Positions 7,510 through 14,094 of a stretch of DNA of 20,778 nucleotides are shown in pieces. The number at the start of each line of letters is the position of its first letter. Within the stretch, counting starts at the first letter, position 1. Source of the stretch: JACCTH01 sp050741915 (GTDB lineage Bacteria > Actinomycetota > Acidimicrobiia > Spongiisociales > ZC4RG35); contig JBOGEX010000123.1 of the NCBI GenBank assembly GCA_050741915.1, forward strand, positions 1 through 20,778, given 5' to 3'. The notes beneath the pieces were generated by a model that was not told where the DNA came from, ran no database searches, and saw only the letters and a list, made by a program, of their open reading frames with translations. A program made the position numbers and the translations under genes.

Positions 7510-7554
7510 CCCCTGGGAGGGGCCGCAGCAGCGGATTTCCCTCGGAGACCCAGG

Positions 7555-7646
7555 TGTCCGCCCACCGGGAATTCAGATGTCCGTCAGCGTGGAGTCTCCT
7601 GTCCGCCTACAGGGATTATCCGGTGTCCGCCGTCATTTTCCACCAT
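7555..7646. repeat. Tandem end repeats of the IS21-type element
   Basis: TGTCCG recurs at 7555, 7578, 7600 and 7624, a spacing of 22-24 bases, mostly continuing as TGTCCGCC. Copies 1 and 3 share further bases (TGTCCGCCCACCGGGA and TGTCCGCCTACAGGGA). They lie directly upstream of the istA start. IS21-family ends carry several repeated transposase-binding sites, so this is most likely the upstream terminus of the element, which would end near 7646. Confidence 0.7.
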
Positions 7647-7785
7647 TGACAATGCAGGCCATGAGCACGAAGATACTCAAGCGGACTTCGGCCGAGGAGT
7701 GGTGGTGCCAGTCGCTAGAGATGGATCTCGAAGCACGGCTCGTCAGGGATGGTCTGATTTCGTCTATTCGACACCGGCGCGTGGT

Positions 7786-7821
7786 CCCCCACTCCCCCGG
7801 ATGGGGCAATGAGGGTGGGGG
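7786..7821 (+). promoter_or_regulatory. GC-rich nested hairpin ahead of the exported-protein pair
   Basis: CCCCCAC (7786-7792) pairs with GTGGGGG (7815-7821), with an inner CCCC/GGGG stem around a GGAT loop. It lies about 45 bases before the Tat-protein ATG. No T-tract follows, so a classical terminator is unlikely; an mRNA-leader structure is possible. The flanking 7647-7866 shows a TTGACA at 7646-7651 but no -10 box at a good distance, and nothing else recognisable. Confidence 0.35.
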
Positions 7822-7866
7822 CATCCTCTCAGGTGATCACATGACTATCCATTCGGGAGGTTACAC

Positions 7867-8418
7867 ATGAAGAGACGTGAATTCTTGACAATCGGGGCTG
7901 GATCGTTAGCTCTGGCGGCATTTCCGGCGATTCCGGCGCTGGCAGGGGCAGACGGGCACCGCAACTTTCATTATCTGACCATCGGGGCCCACACAGGGGG
8001 GACCGACATGCTCGTGATGTCCGGAGATGGCGCAGTCAACCCGGCCCGGGTCATCGGGGGCGGAAGCTGGAACCATTTTGACAACGACCCAGCACTCCCC
8101 GTTCCCAAACCGATCCTCGGGACCGGGACCTGGAAGGCGGGTGAGCTCGTTAGCTTGGACATCATCGGCACCTGGGGCGTGTTGGCAGCCGGGACCCTCG
8201 TGATGGAGGCGCGCTTCTTTGAGGAAAGTGGGCTTCGCTTCTCAGCGACCGTCACCATGATCTGCAACCTGGGCTTTGCCGGTCTATCCACAGGACTCCC
8301 TGAGGGGGTCTTCGTTGACATCCCCGACTTCGGAATCAGCTTCGTGCCGGCAACGTTCCCGGGCGGCTTCCCATTGGGCCTAACCGTTTTCTCCACGGCC
8401 AACGAACACGGGAGCTGA
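7867..8418 (+). CDS. Exported protein with twin-arginine signal, function unknown
   Basis: This is a 183-residue protein. Its N-terminus MKRREFLTIGAGSLALAAF has the RRxFL twin-arginine motif and a hydrophobic stretch, and PALAGA gives a plausible cleavage site near residue 26, so Tat export is likely. The mature part is rich in Gly and beta-forming residues (LGTGTWKAGELVSLDIIGTWG, VLAAGTLVMEARF) and has one Cys. I recognise no catalytic motif or family. GGGAGG lies eight bases before the ATG, supporting the start. The next gene follows after a single base, so the pair is co-transcribed and probably works together outside the cell. Both genes sit between two insertion-sequence remnants, suggesting acquired cargo. 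Confidence 0.75.
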   Translation: MKRREFLTIGAGSLALAAFPAIPALAGADGHRNFHYLTIGAHTGGTDMLVMSGDGAVNPARVIGGGSWNHFDNDPALPVPKPILGTGTWKAGELVSLDIIGTWGVLAAGTLVMEARFFEESGLRFSATVTMICNLGFAGLSTGLPEGVFVDIPDFGISFVPATFPGGFPLGLTVFSTANEHGS

Positions 8419-8419
8419 G

Positions 8420-8947
8420 ATGCGTGAGCAGATGCGGGCAGCCGCTCTGCTGCTGGTTGTGGCTGTGGTGGCGATGAGTCCGCTCGCGGCGAGGGCGGGT
8501 GGTCCGATGATCGTGACCGGCGGCGGTACCGGCACATTCGATGCCGATTTGGATGGAGACGGCGACACCGACGGGTCGCATTTCGGCTTCGGGGTCGTGG
8601 TTGGGGGTACTACCGCGCGGGGCCACTTTGAGTGTCTCATGGCCGGCAACACCGACATCTTGGGTTTGGCACTGATGGCGGTGGAGGGGAAAGTAACAGA
8701 TGCCGCCGTCGACGCCGGGACCGCGATCTTTAGCGGCACGGCGACCGTCAACCTGGCTAACGGGACGATCTTCAGAGGGGTGCCGTTCTCGGTCACGGTG
8801 TTGGCTGGCGGTCCTGGGTCGGGTCAGATCCGGCTGACCGTTATCGGTGCATTCGATGGCGTTCCCGGGGACACGATTCTCGGCAACGGCAACTATGACC
8901 TGCCTTGGGAAACAGTCGCGACCGGGCAGATCAAGATCCATGCCTAA
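8420..8947 (+). CDS. Secreted beta-rich protein with Sec signal and a DxDGDGDxDG motif, function unknown
   Basis: This is a 175-residue protein. Residues 1-26 form a Sec signal peptide with a long AAALLLVVAVVAM core and an ARAGG cleavage region. The mature part begins VTGGGTGTFDADLDGDGDTDGSHFGFG; the Asp-rich loop resembles a calcium-binding loop. It continues with RGHFECLMAGN, ISG-like FSGTATVNLANG, and an ending GNYDLPWETVATGQIKIH. The order of GGGT, FGFG, GHxE and SGTATVN elements recalls small extracellular beta-sandwich domains of Actinobacteria, but I cannot name a family with confidence. It starts one base after the upstream Tat-protein stop. A calcium-stabilised extracellular or surface role is an inference. 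Confidence 0.72.
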   Translation: MREQMRAAALLLVVAVVAMSPLAARAGGPMIVTGGGTGTFDADLDGDGDTDGSHFGFGVVVGGTTARGHFECLMAGNTDILGLALMAVEGKVTDAAVDAGTAIFSGTATVNLANGTIFRGVPFSVTVLAGGPGSGQIRLTVIGAFDGVPGDTILGNGNYDLPWETVATGQIKIHA

Positions 8948-9249
8948 TGCGGCTCAACTAATGAAGTCAGGAGGACCTGAATAAGGGGGGAACTCACCGA
9001 CGTGGGGAGATGTCGCCCTGGATCTCCCTCCGCGAGGTGTTCGCATCGCCTGAGCTGAGGAGCGCCACCTTGAGATTGATCGGAGGTCCTCTTCATAAAC
9101 CTGCTGCCCGCTCTCCGGAGGTATACCCATAAGTTGTGGATGACGGGTTGCTGGTCGGGACGCGACGTTCCCTCCTGATGTCCGATTAGACGATTGCCGG
9201 TTGGTGCCGGCGAGGAGGAGTACGCCGAAGTTCAAGGGGCTGATGATGT
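8948..9249. other. Non-coding stretch, nothing recognised
   Basis: No coding frame with a believable start or family resemblance is seen on either strand. A small inverted repeat TCAGG-AGGA-CCTGA lies about 16 bases after the upstream stop codon, too weak to call a terminator. A lone TGTCCG at 9178-9183 resembles the IS21-type end repeats and could be a trace of another element end. Confidence 0.4.
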
Positions 9250-9722
9250 GATGGTGGAGCCCCGCAACGGCGCCGCCCCCGAAGCATCCACGCCGACCGG
9301 GGATCGTCCATGACCTCGGGGCCGGTAGCCCAGCTCTCTTGGACCTGGGGGTGGCTCGGAGCCACTCCCGCCCCCACGTCCCCGACGACAACCCCTACTC
9401 GGAAGCGCAGATCAAGACGCTGAAATACTTCCCCGACTTCCCCGCCCGGTTCGGGTCGATCCACGACGCTCGGGGGCGTTCTGCGGCTGGTTCTTTGACT
9501 ACTACAACCACGAGCACCGACACTCCGCCCTGGGACTGCACACCCCGGCCTCTCCACTTCGGGGCTGCTGGCGAGATCCGGACGCAACGCGCCGTAGCCC
9601 TCGAGGCCGCCTACCGAACCCACCCCGAACGGTTCGCCAAGCTACCCGTCCCACCCAAGCTGCCGCTCGCGGCCTGGATCAACCCGCCCACCCCGGAGGT
9701 GCTCATAAAAACCAAACGATGA
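9250..9722 (+). pseudogene. IS3-family transposase (OrfB) C-terminal remnant with frameshifts
   Basis: Pieces of an IS3-type integrase-core protein appear in shifting plus-strand frames. SIHADRGSSMTSGPVAQL (from about 9283) contains the second catalytic Asp region. Next come LDLGVARSHSRPH and DDNPYSEAQIKTLKYFPDFP with the catalytic Glu. After a shift comes FCGWFFDYYNHEHRHSALGL, and after another comes IRTQRAVALEAAYRTHPERF, ending with AAWINPPTPEVLIKTK and a TGA at 9720-9722. The N-terminal half and OrfA are missing. It cannot encode an active transposase. Together with the flanking end at 9723-9752 it marks the right border of the insert that split the riboswitch. Confidence 0.85.
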
Positions 9723-9752
9723 AGAACTGTCTCACCCGACTTGACAGCTTCC
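9723..9752 (+). repeat. Probable right terminal repeat of the IS3-type element
   Basis: The 30 bases after the transposase stop (…CTCACCCGACTTGACAGCTTCC) look like the terminal repeat of IS3-type elements of this group. They end exactly where riboswitch sequence resumes at 9753. No matching inverted partner is found at 6542, so the left end has been lost. Confidence 0.5.
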
Positions 9753-9866
9753 GCCCCGCAACTGTGAACGGCGAGTCGTCTTTTCCAAATCGGCCACCGA
9801 GTCAAAAGACTTGGGAAGGCCGAATGACAACCGTGATTCCTGAGCCGGGAAACCTGCCGTGGGCAC
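9753..9866 (+). promoter_or_regulatory. Cobalamin riboswitch, 3' half, upstream of the BHMT-like gene
   Basis: This stretch begins GCCCCGCAACTGTGAACGG and continues GGCGAG, then GGCCACCGAGTC, GACTTGGGAAGGCC and TGAGCCGGGAAACCTGCC. These are the 3' conserved blocks of the cobalamin aptamer. It ends with GGGCAC (9861-9866), the exact partner of GTGCCC at 6480-6485. The 5' block with GGTGCGAATCC is missing locally because IS3-type sequence abuts at 9752. As it stands it is probably unable to bind cobalamin. Confidence 0.88.
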
Positions 9867-9932
9867 TGGAAGCCACAATCGAGCGGGGTCTCTGGAGTTA
9901 CGTAGGCATGGCTTCGGTCGTTGGTCTTTCGG

Positions 9933-9960
9933 CGTTCCGGGGCCCTGCATGAGCGGAACG
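9933..9960 (+). promoter_or_regulatory. Hairpin touching the Shine-Dalgarno site of the BHMT-like gene
   Basis: CGTTCCG (9933-9939) pairs with CGGAACG (9954-9960) around a 14-base loop. The 3' arm ends at the first G of the GGAGGG ribosome binding site (9960-9965), which lies four bases before ATG 9970. It may be the old expression platform of the riboswitch. Confidence 0.45.
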
Positions 9961-9969
9961 GAGGGTTCA

Positions 9970-11016
9970 ATGGCGACTGACAACAACGCTTTCAAGGAGC
10001 GTTTGGCGAGAGGACCGATCATATGCGGAGAGGGATACCTTTTCGAGCTTGAACGCCGCGGGTACGTGCAGGCTGGTCCGTTCGTTCCGGAGGTGGTGCT
10101 CGACCGGCCAGAGGCTGTCCGGGAATTGCACCTCGAACTGGTCCGGGCCGGTTCCGATGTAGTCGAGGCTTTTACGTACTACGCCCACCGGGAAAAACTG
10201 AGAGTCATTGGTCGGGAACAGGACCTTGAGGCCCTCAACCGACAGGCACTGGACATCGCCAAGGATGTTGCCAGATCGACTGGAGCCTTGTTCGCCGGGG
10301 ACATCTGCAACACCAACGTCTACGAGGCCCACGATGCTGCCACCCATCGGACCGTCAGAGCGATGTTCGACGAACAAATCGGATGGGCGGTGGAAGCAGG
10401 GGTCGACTACATCATCGCCGAAACCCTCGACTGGTACGGAGAAGCGGCGCTGGCCCTAGACGCCATTAAGTCGGCCGGGTTGCCTGCGGTTGTAACCCTC
10501 TCACCGCATCGTGACCGCTTCTTGTTTGATCGGGTCGACATCGTCGACGCATGCCAGCGATTAGCCGATCAAGGCGCCGACGTGGTCGGTCTCAACTGCC
10601 AGCGAGGCCCGGCCACGATGATGCCACTGGTGCGGGAGATCCGACAACGTGTGAACGGCGGAGTAGCCGCCCTGCCGGTTCCCTACCGGACTACCCCTGA
10701 CGAGCCCACGTTCCAGACCCTGACCGAGAAGACCGATGCCGAGGTACCAGGTGGCCGTCCATTCCCGACTGCCCTCGATCCTTTCGTAGCGACCCGCTAT
10801 GAATGTGCCGCCTTCGCCCGGGATTGCCAATCGATCGGCGTCAACTACATCGGCCTTTGCTGTGGAGCCGGACCCCACCATATCCGGGCGTTGGCCGAGG
10901 CATTGGGGCGGAAACCGGAAGCCAGCCGCTACTCCCCCGATATGTCGAGGCACGCCTTCTACGGCGACGACGCGGCTATTCCCGAATCCTACCGACAACG
11001 CCAACACCAAATCTAG
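9970..11016 (+). CDS. Homocysteine S-methyltransferase, betaine-homocysteine methyltransferase type
   Basis: This 348-residue cytoplasmic protein has the zinc-dependent S-methyltransferase TIM barrel that methylates homocysteine to methionine. VEAFTYYAHREKL (around 65-77) and AETLDWYGEAALAL match the BHMT pattern. The zinc ligands are visible as VGLNC (Cys210) and IGLCCG (Cys297, Cys298). PFPTALDPFVATRYE followed by HHIRALAEALG also follows BHMT. Such enzymes use betaine or other methylated donors and need no cobalamin; the donor here is not shown by sequence. ATG 9970 is preferred because GGAGGG lies just upstream and conservation begins within ten codons, although the frame stays open to 9859. 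A cobalamin riboswitch remnant precedes it, consistent with an enzyme meant to replace B12-dependent methionine synthase when B12 is scarce. Confidence 0.85.
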   Translation: MATDNNAFKERLARGPIICGEGYLFELERRGYVQAGPFVPEVVLDRPEAVRELHLELVRAGSDVVEAFTYYAHREKLRVIGREQDLEALNRQALDIAKDVARSTGALFAGDICNTNVYEAHDAATHRTVRAMFDEQIGWAVEAGVDYIIAETLDWYGEAALALDAIKSAGLPAVVTLSPHRDRFLFDRVDIVDACQRLADQGADVVGLNCQRGPATMMPLVREIRQRVNGGVAALPVPYRTTPDEPTFQTLTEKTDAEVPGGRPFPTALDPFVATRYECAAFARDCQSIGVNYIGLCCGAGPHHIRALAEALGRKPEASRYSPDMSRHAFYGDDAAIPESYRQRQHQI

Positions 11017-11163
11017 GACTCGGACCTGTTAGTCAACGGGCAGGAGCCGATTTCACCGTCATACTGCGAGACGCTGCGGTTGAACGATCTCCACGGCGTT
11101 ACTGGGTGGAGGGCGTATGAAAAAGCGCCCAGTTGTGCACGTCCATCGGGGGCCGTAATCGCG

Positions 11164-11715
11164 CTACGAGAGGATTTTGATCACGGTCCCTGGTCCTATT
11201 TGCTGATCCCGTCCCAGCTCTCGGCATATGAGTCGGATAACACCCCCGTGGGTGACGACGACGTGGCGACCGCTCTCTAGCTCGGAGAGAAAGGCGTGGA
11301 CGCGTTCCCTCAAGTCCGTGACGGACTCGCCTCCGGGAGCGACGAACCGGTCGAATTCCACAAGCGATTGGCGATGATTCGGTGAGAGATCGCTCCAGGT
11401 CGCGCCTTCGAGCTCGCCGAAGTCGAGCTCACGCAGTCGAGTATCGGCTGTCGCCTTGAGGCCGGCGAGTTTTGCGGTTTCCCGACACCGGAGGAGGTCG
11501 GAAGTCCAGGCCTGTGTGGGTTGCGCTTGGGCGAGCTCTTTGTGAAGCGCGACTGCTTGGATCCGACCTTGGTCGGAAAGGGCAATATCGGACCATCCGT
11601 TCAGTCGCCCACTTGCGGACCAGCTGGTTTCAGCGTGGCGGACGAGCCAGATTGCGCGTCCGGGTCGGGCCCATTCGGATCGAAGTGACGAGGCGTGACC
11701 CTGCGAGTTCGGCAC
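11164..11715 (-). CDS. cobC: Histidine-phosphatase-superfamily protein, probable alpha-ribazole phosphatase CobC
   Basis: This 183-residue cytoplasmic enzyme has the phosphoglycerate-mutase-like fold. IWLVRHAETSW gives the catalytic RHxE (His27 from the GTG at 11715), GRLNGWSDIALSDQGR follows, then LRELDFGELEG with the proton-donor region, GGES, and VVVTHGGVIRL with the second catalytic His. This motif set is typical of CobC, which removes phosphate from alpha-ribazole phosphate or adenosylcobalamin phosphate in the last steps of cobalamin assembly. A general phosphatase cannot be excluded on sequence alone, but the gene diverges from the riboswitch-controlled btuF-cobQ operon, starting about 30 bases from its aptamer. 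The GTG start lacks a good ribosome binding site, so it is not secure. Confidence 0.8.
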   Translation of the reverse strand: MPNSQGHASSLRSEWARPGRAIWLVRHAETSWSASGRLNGWSDIALSDQGRIQAVALHKELAQAQPTQAWTSDLLRCRETAKLAGLKATADTRLRELDFGELEGATWSDLSPNHRQSLVEFDRFVAPGGESVTDLRERVHAFLSELESGRHVVVTHGGVIRLICRELGRDQQIGPGTVIKILS

Positions 11716-11728
11716 AGTTGCTCACGAT

Positions 11729-11742
11729 GGCAGGAACCTGCC
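11729..11742. repeat. Short perfect dyad between cobC and the btuF riboswitch
   Basis: GGCAGG and CCTGCC form a 6+6 inverted repeat with a two-base centre, just outside P1 of the riboswitch and 14 bases from the cobC start. It could be an operator or simply part of the leader fold; nothing else supports a function. Confidence 0.3.
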
Positions 11743-11743
11743 T

Positions 11744-11869
11744 GTGCGGTTACAGTGACCCCGGTCGGTTCAGAGACGAAGTCCGGTTAGATTCCGGCAC
11801 TGTCCCGCAACGGTGATGCAAGCCAGGGTCGTGTCCTGGTGGTGAGTCCGGTCGAATTCTGACCCGCAC
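11744..11869 (+). promoter_or_regulatory. Intact cobalamin riboswitch of the btuFCD-cobOUTSQ operon
   Basis: P1 is formed by GTGCGG (11744-11749) and CCGCAC (11864-11869). The core shows GAAGTCCGGTTAGATTCC followed by GGCACTGTCCCGCAACGG and TGATGC, the B12-box region, then GTGAGTCCGG near the 3' end. This matches the Rfam cobalamin aptamer order. It lies 91 bases before the TTG start of btuF, and the leader downstream contains a clear Shine-Dalgarno-masking hairpin. It should turn down uptake and late cobalamin synthesis genes when corrinoid is abundant. Confidence 0.92.
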
Positions 11870-11916
11870 GAACCAGAGAAGCCCTCGAGGTATGGGGTTG
11901 GTTCGGCCGACGGGAA

Positions 11917-11952
11917 TCCTGTCGATCGATTGACCGTCCTCGAACGACAGGA
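11917..11952 (+). promoter_or_regulatory. Shine-Dalgarno-sequestering hairpin (riboswitch expression platform)
   Basis: TCCTGTCG (11917-11924) is the exact reverse complement of CGACAGGA (11945-11952). The 3' arm covers the 5' part of the AGGAGG ribosome binding site, with a 20-base loop. When formed it should hide the site of btuF (TTG at 11961), so control is probably at translation initiation. No T-tract follows, arguing against a terminator. Confidence 0.75.
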
Positions 11953-11960
11953 GGTGCCAG

Positions 11961-12968
11961 TTGGGATCCCCACGTATTTTGACGACGTTGCTGCTCGTGT
12001 TCGCCCTGCTGACTGCCGGGTGTGGTGGTGGAGGTTCGACCAACACCACCGCCGGCGACCCGCCGACCACGACTACGGCAGCTCCGAGCACCACGACCGC
12101 TCCCGCAGATCCGACCACCACCATCGATGCTGGTTTCCCGGTCACGATCGAGGCCGGTGGAGCCGTGGTCACGATCGAGTCTCGCCCGGAACGGATCGTG
12201 TCGCTGTCTCCGACCGCCACCGAGATGTTGTTCTCCATCGGCGCTGGCGATCAGGTCGTGGCGGTGGACTCGTTCTCCTACTACCCACCGGAGGCGCCGG
12301 TGACGGATCTGAGCGGGTTCGAGCCGAACGTCGAGGCCGTGGTCGGCTTTGAGCCGGACCTGGTCGTCTTGTCGTTTGATCCCGGCGATGTCGTCTCCGG
12401 TCTCGAGGCTGCGGGAGTTGTGGCGCTAGTCGTTCCGACCGCGGTCACGCTCGACGACACCTACACCCAGATCGAGCAGTTGGGCGCCGCGACCGGCCGA
12501 ATCGGCGATGCGGCCGAGCTGGTGGGCCAGATGCAGGCCGACATCGCCGCGCTGGCCGCTTCGGTTCCCGAGCGCGACGAGCCTTTGACCTATTACCACG
12601 AGCTCGACGACACCCTCTTCTCGGTGACCTCGCAGACCTTTATCGGTGAGATCTACGCCCTGGCGGGTCTGGAGAGCATCGCCGACGCCGCCGACCCCGA
12701 GGGCGAGGCCTCTGGATTCCCCCAGCTTTCGGCAGAGTTCCTGCTTGCGGCCGACCCGGACCTGATTTTCCTGGCCGACACGAAGTGCTGTGGTCAAAAC
12801 GCCGAGACGCTGGCTGCGCGCCCGGGATTCGATCAGCTGACCGCGGTCACAGAAGGCCGGGTGATCGAATTGGACGACGACATCGCCTCACGCTGGGGTC
12901 CCCGCGTGGTGGAGTTCTTCCGGACGATCGTCGAGGCCACTGCCACAGTCGAGCTGCCGACCGGTTGA
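11961..12968 (+). CDS. btuF: Cobalamin ABC transporter substrate-binding lipoprotein BtuF
   Basis: This is a 335-residue lipoprotein. The N-terminus RILTTLLLVFALLTAGC is a signal peptide with a lipobox, so Cys21 is lipidated and the protein sits on the outer face of the membrane. A Thr/Pro-rich linker follows (TTTTAAPSTTTAPADPTTT, about residues 35-55). The bilobed binding domain then has RPERIVSLSPTATEMLFSIG, FEPNVEAVVGFEPDLVVLSF, a YTQIEQLG helix, YYHELDD, and AADPDLIFLADTKCCGQ. The TTG start is supported by AGGAGG seven bases upstream and by the correctly placed signal sequence. It is the first gene of the riboswitch operon and directly precedes the permease and ATPase, so corrinoid is the likely ligand. 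It clearly differs from the leaderless relative at 1617-2405. Confidence 0.92.
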   Translation: MGSPRILTTLLLVFALLTAGCGGGGSTNTTAGDPPTTTTAAPSTTTAPADPTTTIDAGFPVTIEAGGAVVTIESRPERIVSLSPTATEMLFSIGAGDQVVAVDSFSYYPPEAPVTDLSGFEPNVEAVVGFEPDLVVLSFDPGDVVSGLEAAGVVALVVPTAVTLDDTYTQIEQLGAATGRIGDAAELVGQMQADIAALAASVPERDEPLTYYHELDDTLFSVTSQTFIGEIYALAGLESIADAADPEGEASGFPQLSAEFLLAADPDLIFLADTKCCGQNAETLAARPGFDQLTAVTEGRVIELDDDIASRWGPRVVEFFRTIVEATATVELPTG

Positions 12969-12975
12969 GAAATAG

Positions 12976-14094
12976 GTGGTGGAGGCGGTGACCCGGGCTA
13001 CGGTCGATGCGTCCCCGGAAACAGGTCGGGACGGACCGGCTCGCTTCGATAGGGCCGGAGTCCCTGCTGCCGCCCGCTTGGGTGGCCGGTGGCTAGCGGC
13101 CGGTGTGGCCGCGATGGTCGGTGCCGCCCTGGTCGGTGTGTCGAGCGGCCCGATCGGTGTGGCACCGGGCCGTGTGGTCCTCGAGTTGCTCGACCGGTTG
13201 CCGCTCCTCGTATTCGACTCGGGTCTATCGGCGCTAGAACTGGCGATCGTGTGGGACCTGCGCGCCCCCCGGGTCGTCCTGGGCCTGCTGGTTGGGGCGA
13301 TGTTGGCCGGGTCTGGCGCCGCCTATCAGGGTGTCTTCCGCAATCCCCTCGCCGACCCCTACCTATTGGGTGTCGCGGCCGGCGCCGGTCTTGGCGCCAC
13401 CGTGGCCATCGTCACCGGCCTCGGGGACGGAGTCGGGTTCGTCGACCCCGTCCCACTCCTCGCCTTCACGGGCGCGCTGGTGGCGGTAGGGGCTGCCGCG
13501 ACGCTGAGCGTTCGGCGGGGCCGGGCCGGCTCGCCGGCCACGCTGATCTTGGCCGGGGTGGCGGTGGCCGCTTTGCTGACGGCGATACAGACCCACATCC
13601 AACAGCGCTACCAGGAGTCTCTACGTCAGGTCTACGCCTGGATCCTGGGCCGGTTGTCGACCAGCGGTTGGGACGAGGTGCTGTTGTTAGTTCCATACGC
13701 GGCCGTCTGCGCGGCGGTGCTGCTGGTGGCGGTGGGCGCCCTCGATGTCCTGGCCGTTGGCGACGACGAGGCCACCTCGCTGGGGCTGAAGCCGCGGCGG
13801 GTTCGTCTGATGGTGCTTACGGCGGCATCGCTCGGCGCGGCAGCTGCGGTGGCGGTCAGTGGGCTGATTGGATTCGTCGGCCTCGTCATCCCCCACGGGG
13901 TCCGCCTGCTCGCCGGTGTCACCCATCGCCGGGTGGTCCCGTTGTCGATGCTGTTCGGTGGCGCGTTTCTGGCCTTGACCGACGTTGCCGCTCGAACGAT
14001 CCAGGCGCCGGCCGAGCTGCCGATCGGGGTCATCACTGCTTTCATCGGCGCCCCGTTCTTCCTGCTCATCCTTCGACATCAGTCGATCTCATGA
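12976..14094 (+). CDS. btuC: Cobalamin ABC transporter permease BtuC (FecCD family)
   Basis: This is a 372-residue integral membrane protein with about ten hydrophobic segments from residue 35 onward, the usual FecCD/BtuC topology. Family signatures include RAPRVVLGLLVGAMLAGSGA, YQGVFRNPLADPYLLGVAAGAGLGA, WILGRLSTSGWDEV, and a SGLIGFVGLVIPHGVRLLAG segment that forms the ATPase-coupling region. The end is ELPIGVITAFIGAPFFLLIL. The first 30 or so residues are hydrophilic and poorly conserved, so a later start is possible; GTG codons at 12976, 12979 and 12988 all fit. Its stop overlaps the btuD start (ATGA). It forms the membrane channel of the BtuFCD importer. Confidence 0.92.
   Translation: MVEAVTRATVDASPETGRDGPARFDRAGVPAAARLGGRWLAAGVAAMVGAALVGVSSGPIGVAPGRVVLELLDRLPLLVFDSGLSALELAIVWDLRAPRVVLGLLVGAMLAGSGAAYQGVFRNPLADPYLLGVAAGAGLGATVAIVTGLGDGVGFVDPVPLLAFTGALVAVGAAATLSVRRGRAGSPATLILAGVAVAALLTAIQTHIQQRYQESLRQVYAWILGRLSTSGWDEVLLLVPYAAVCAAVLLVAVGALDVLAVGDDEATSLGLKPRRVRLMVLTAASLGAAAAVAVSGLIGFVGLVIPHGVRLLAGVTHRRVVPLSMLFGGAFLALTDVAARTIQAPAELPIGVITAFIGAPFFLLILRHQSIS

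Noticed and set aside
7661..7870. Small 69-codon plus-strand frame (MSTKILKRTSAEEWW...) whose stop overlaps the Tat-protein ATG
   Set aside because: The ATGA overlap is attractive, but there is no ribosome binding site, the frame runs through the hairpin at 7786-7821, and the peptide resembles nothing I know. Treated as leader sequence.
13089..14090. Long plus-strand open frame running into btuD from 13089
   Set aside because: It reads btuC out of frame and gives an Arg/Gly/Pro-rich sequence typical of a shifted GC-rich gene; btuC in its own frame has clear FecCD motifs.
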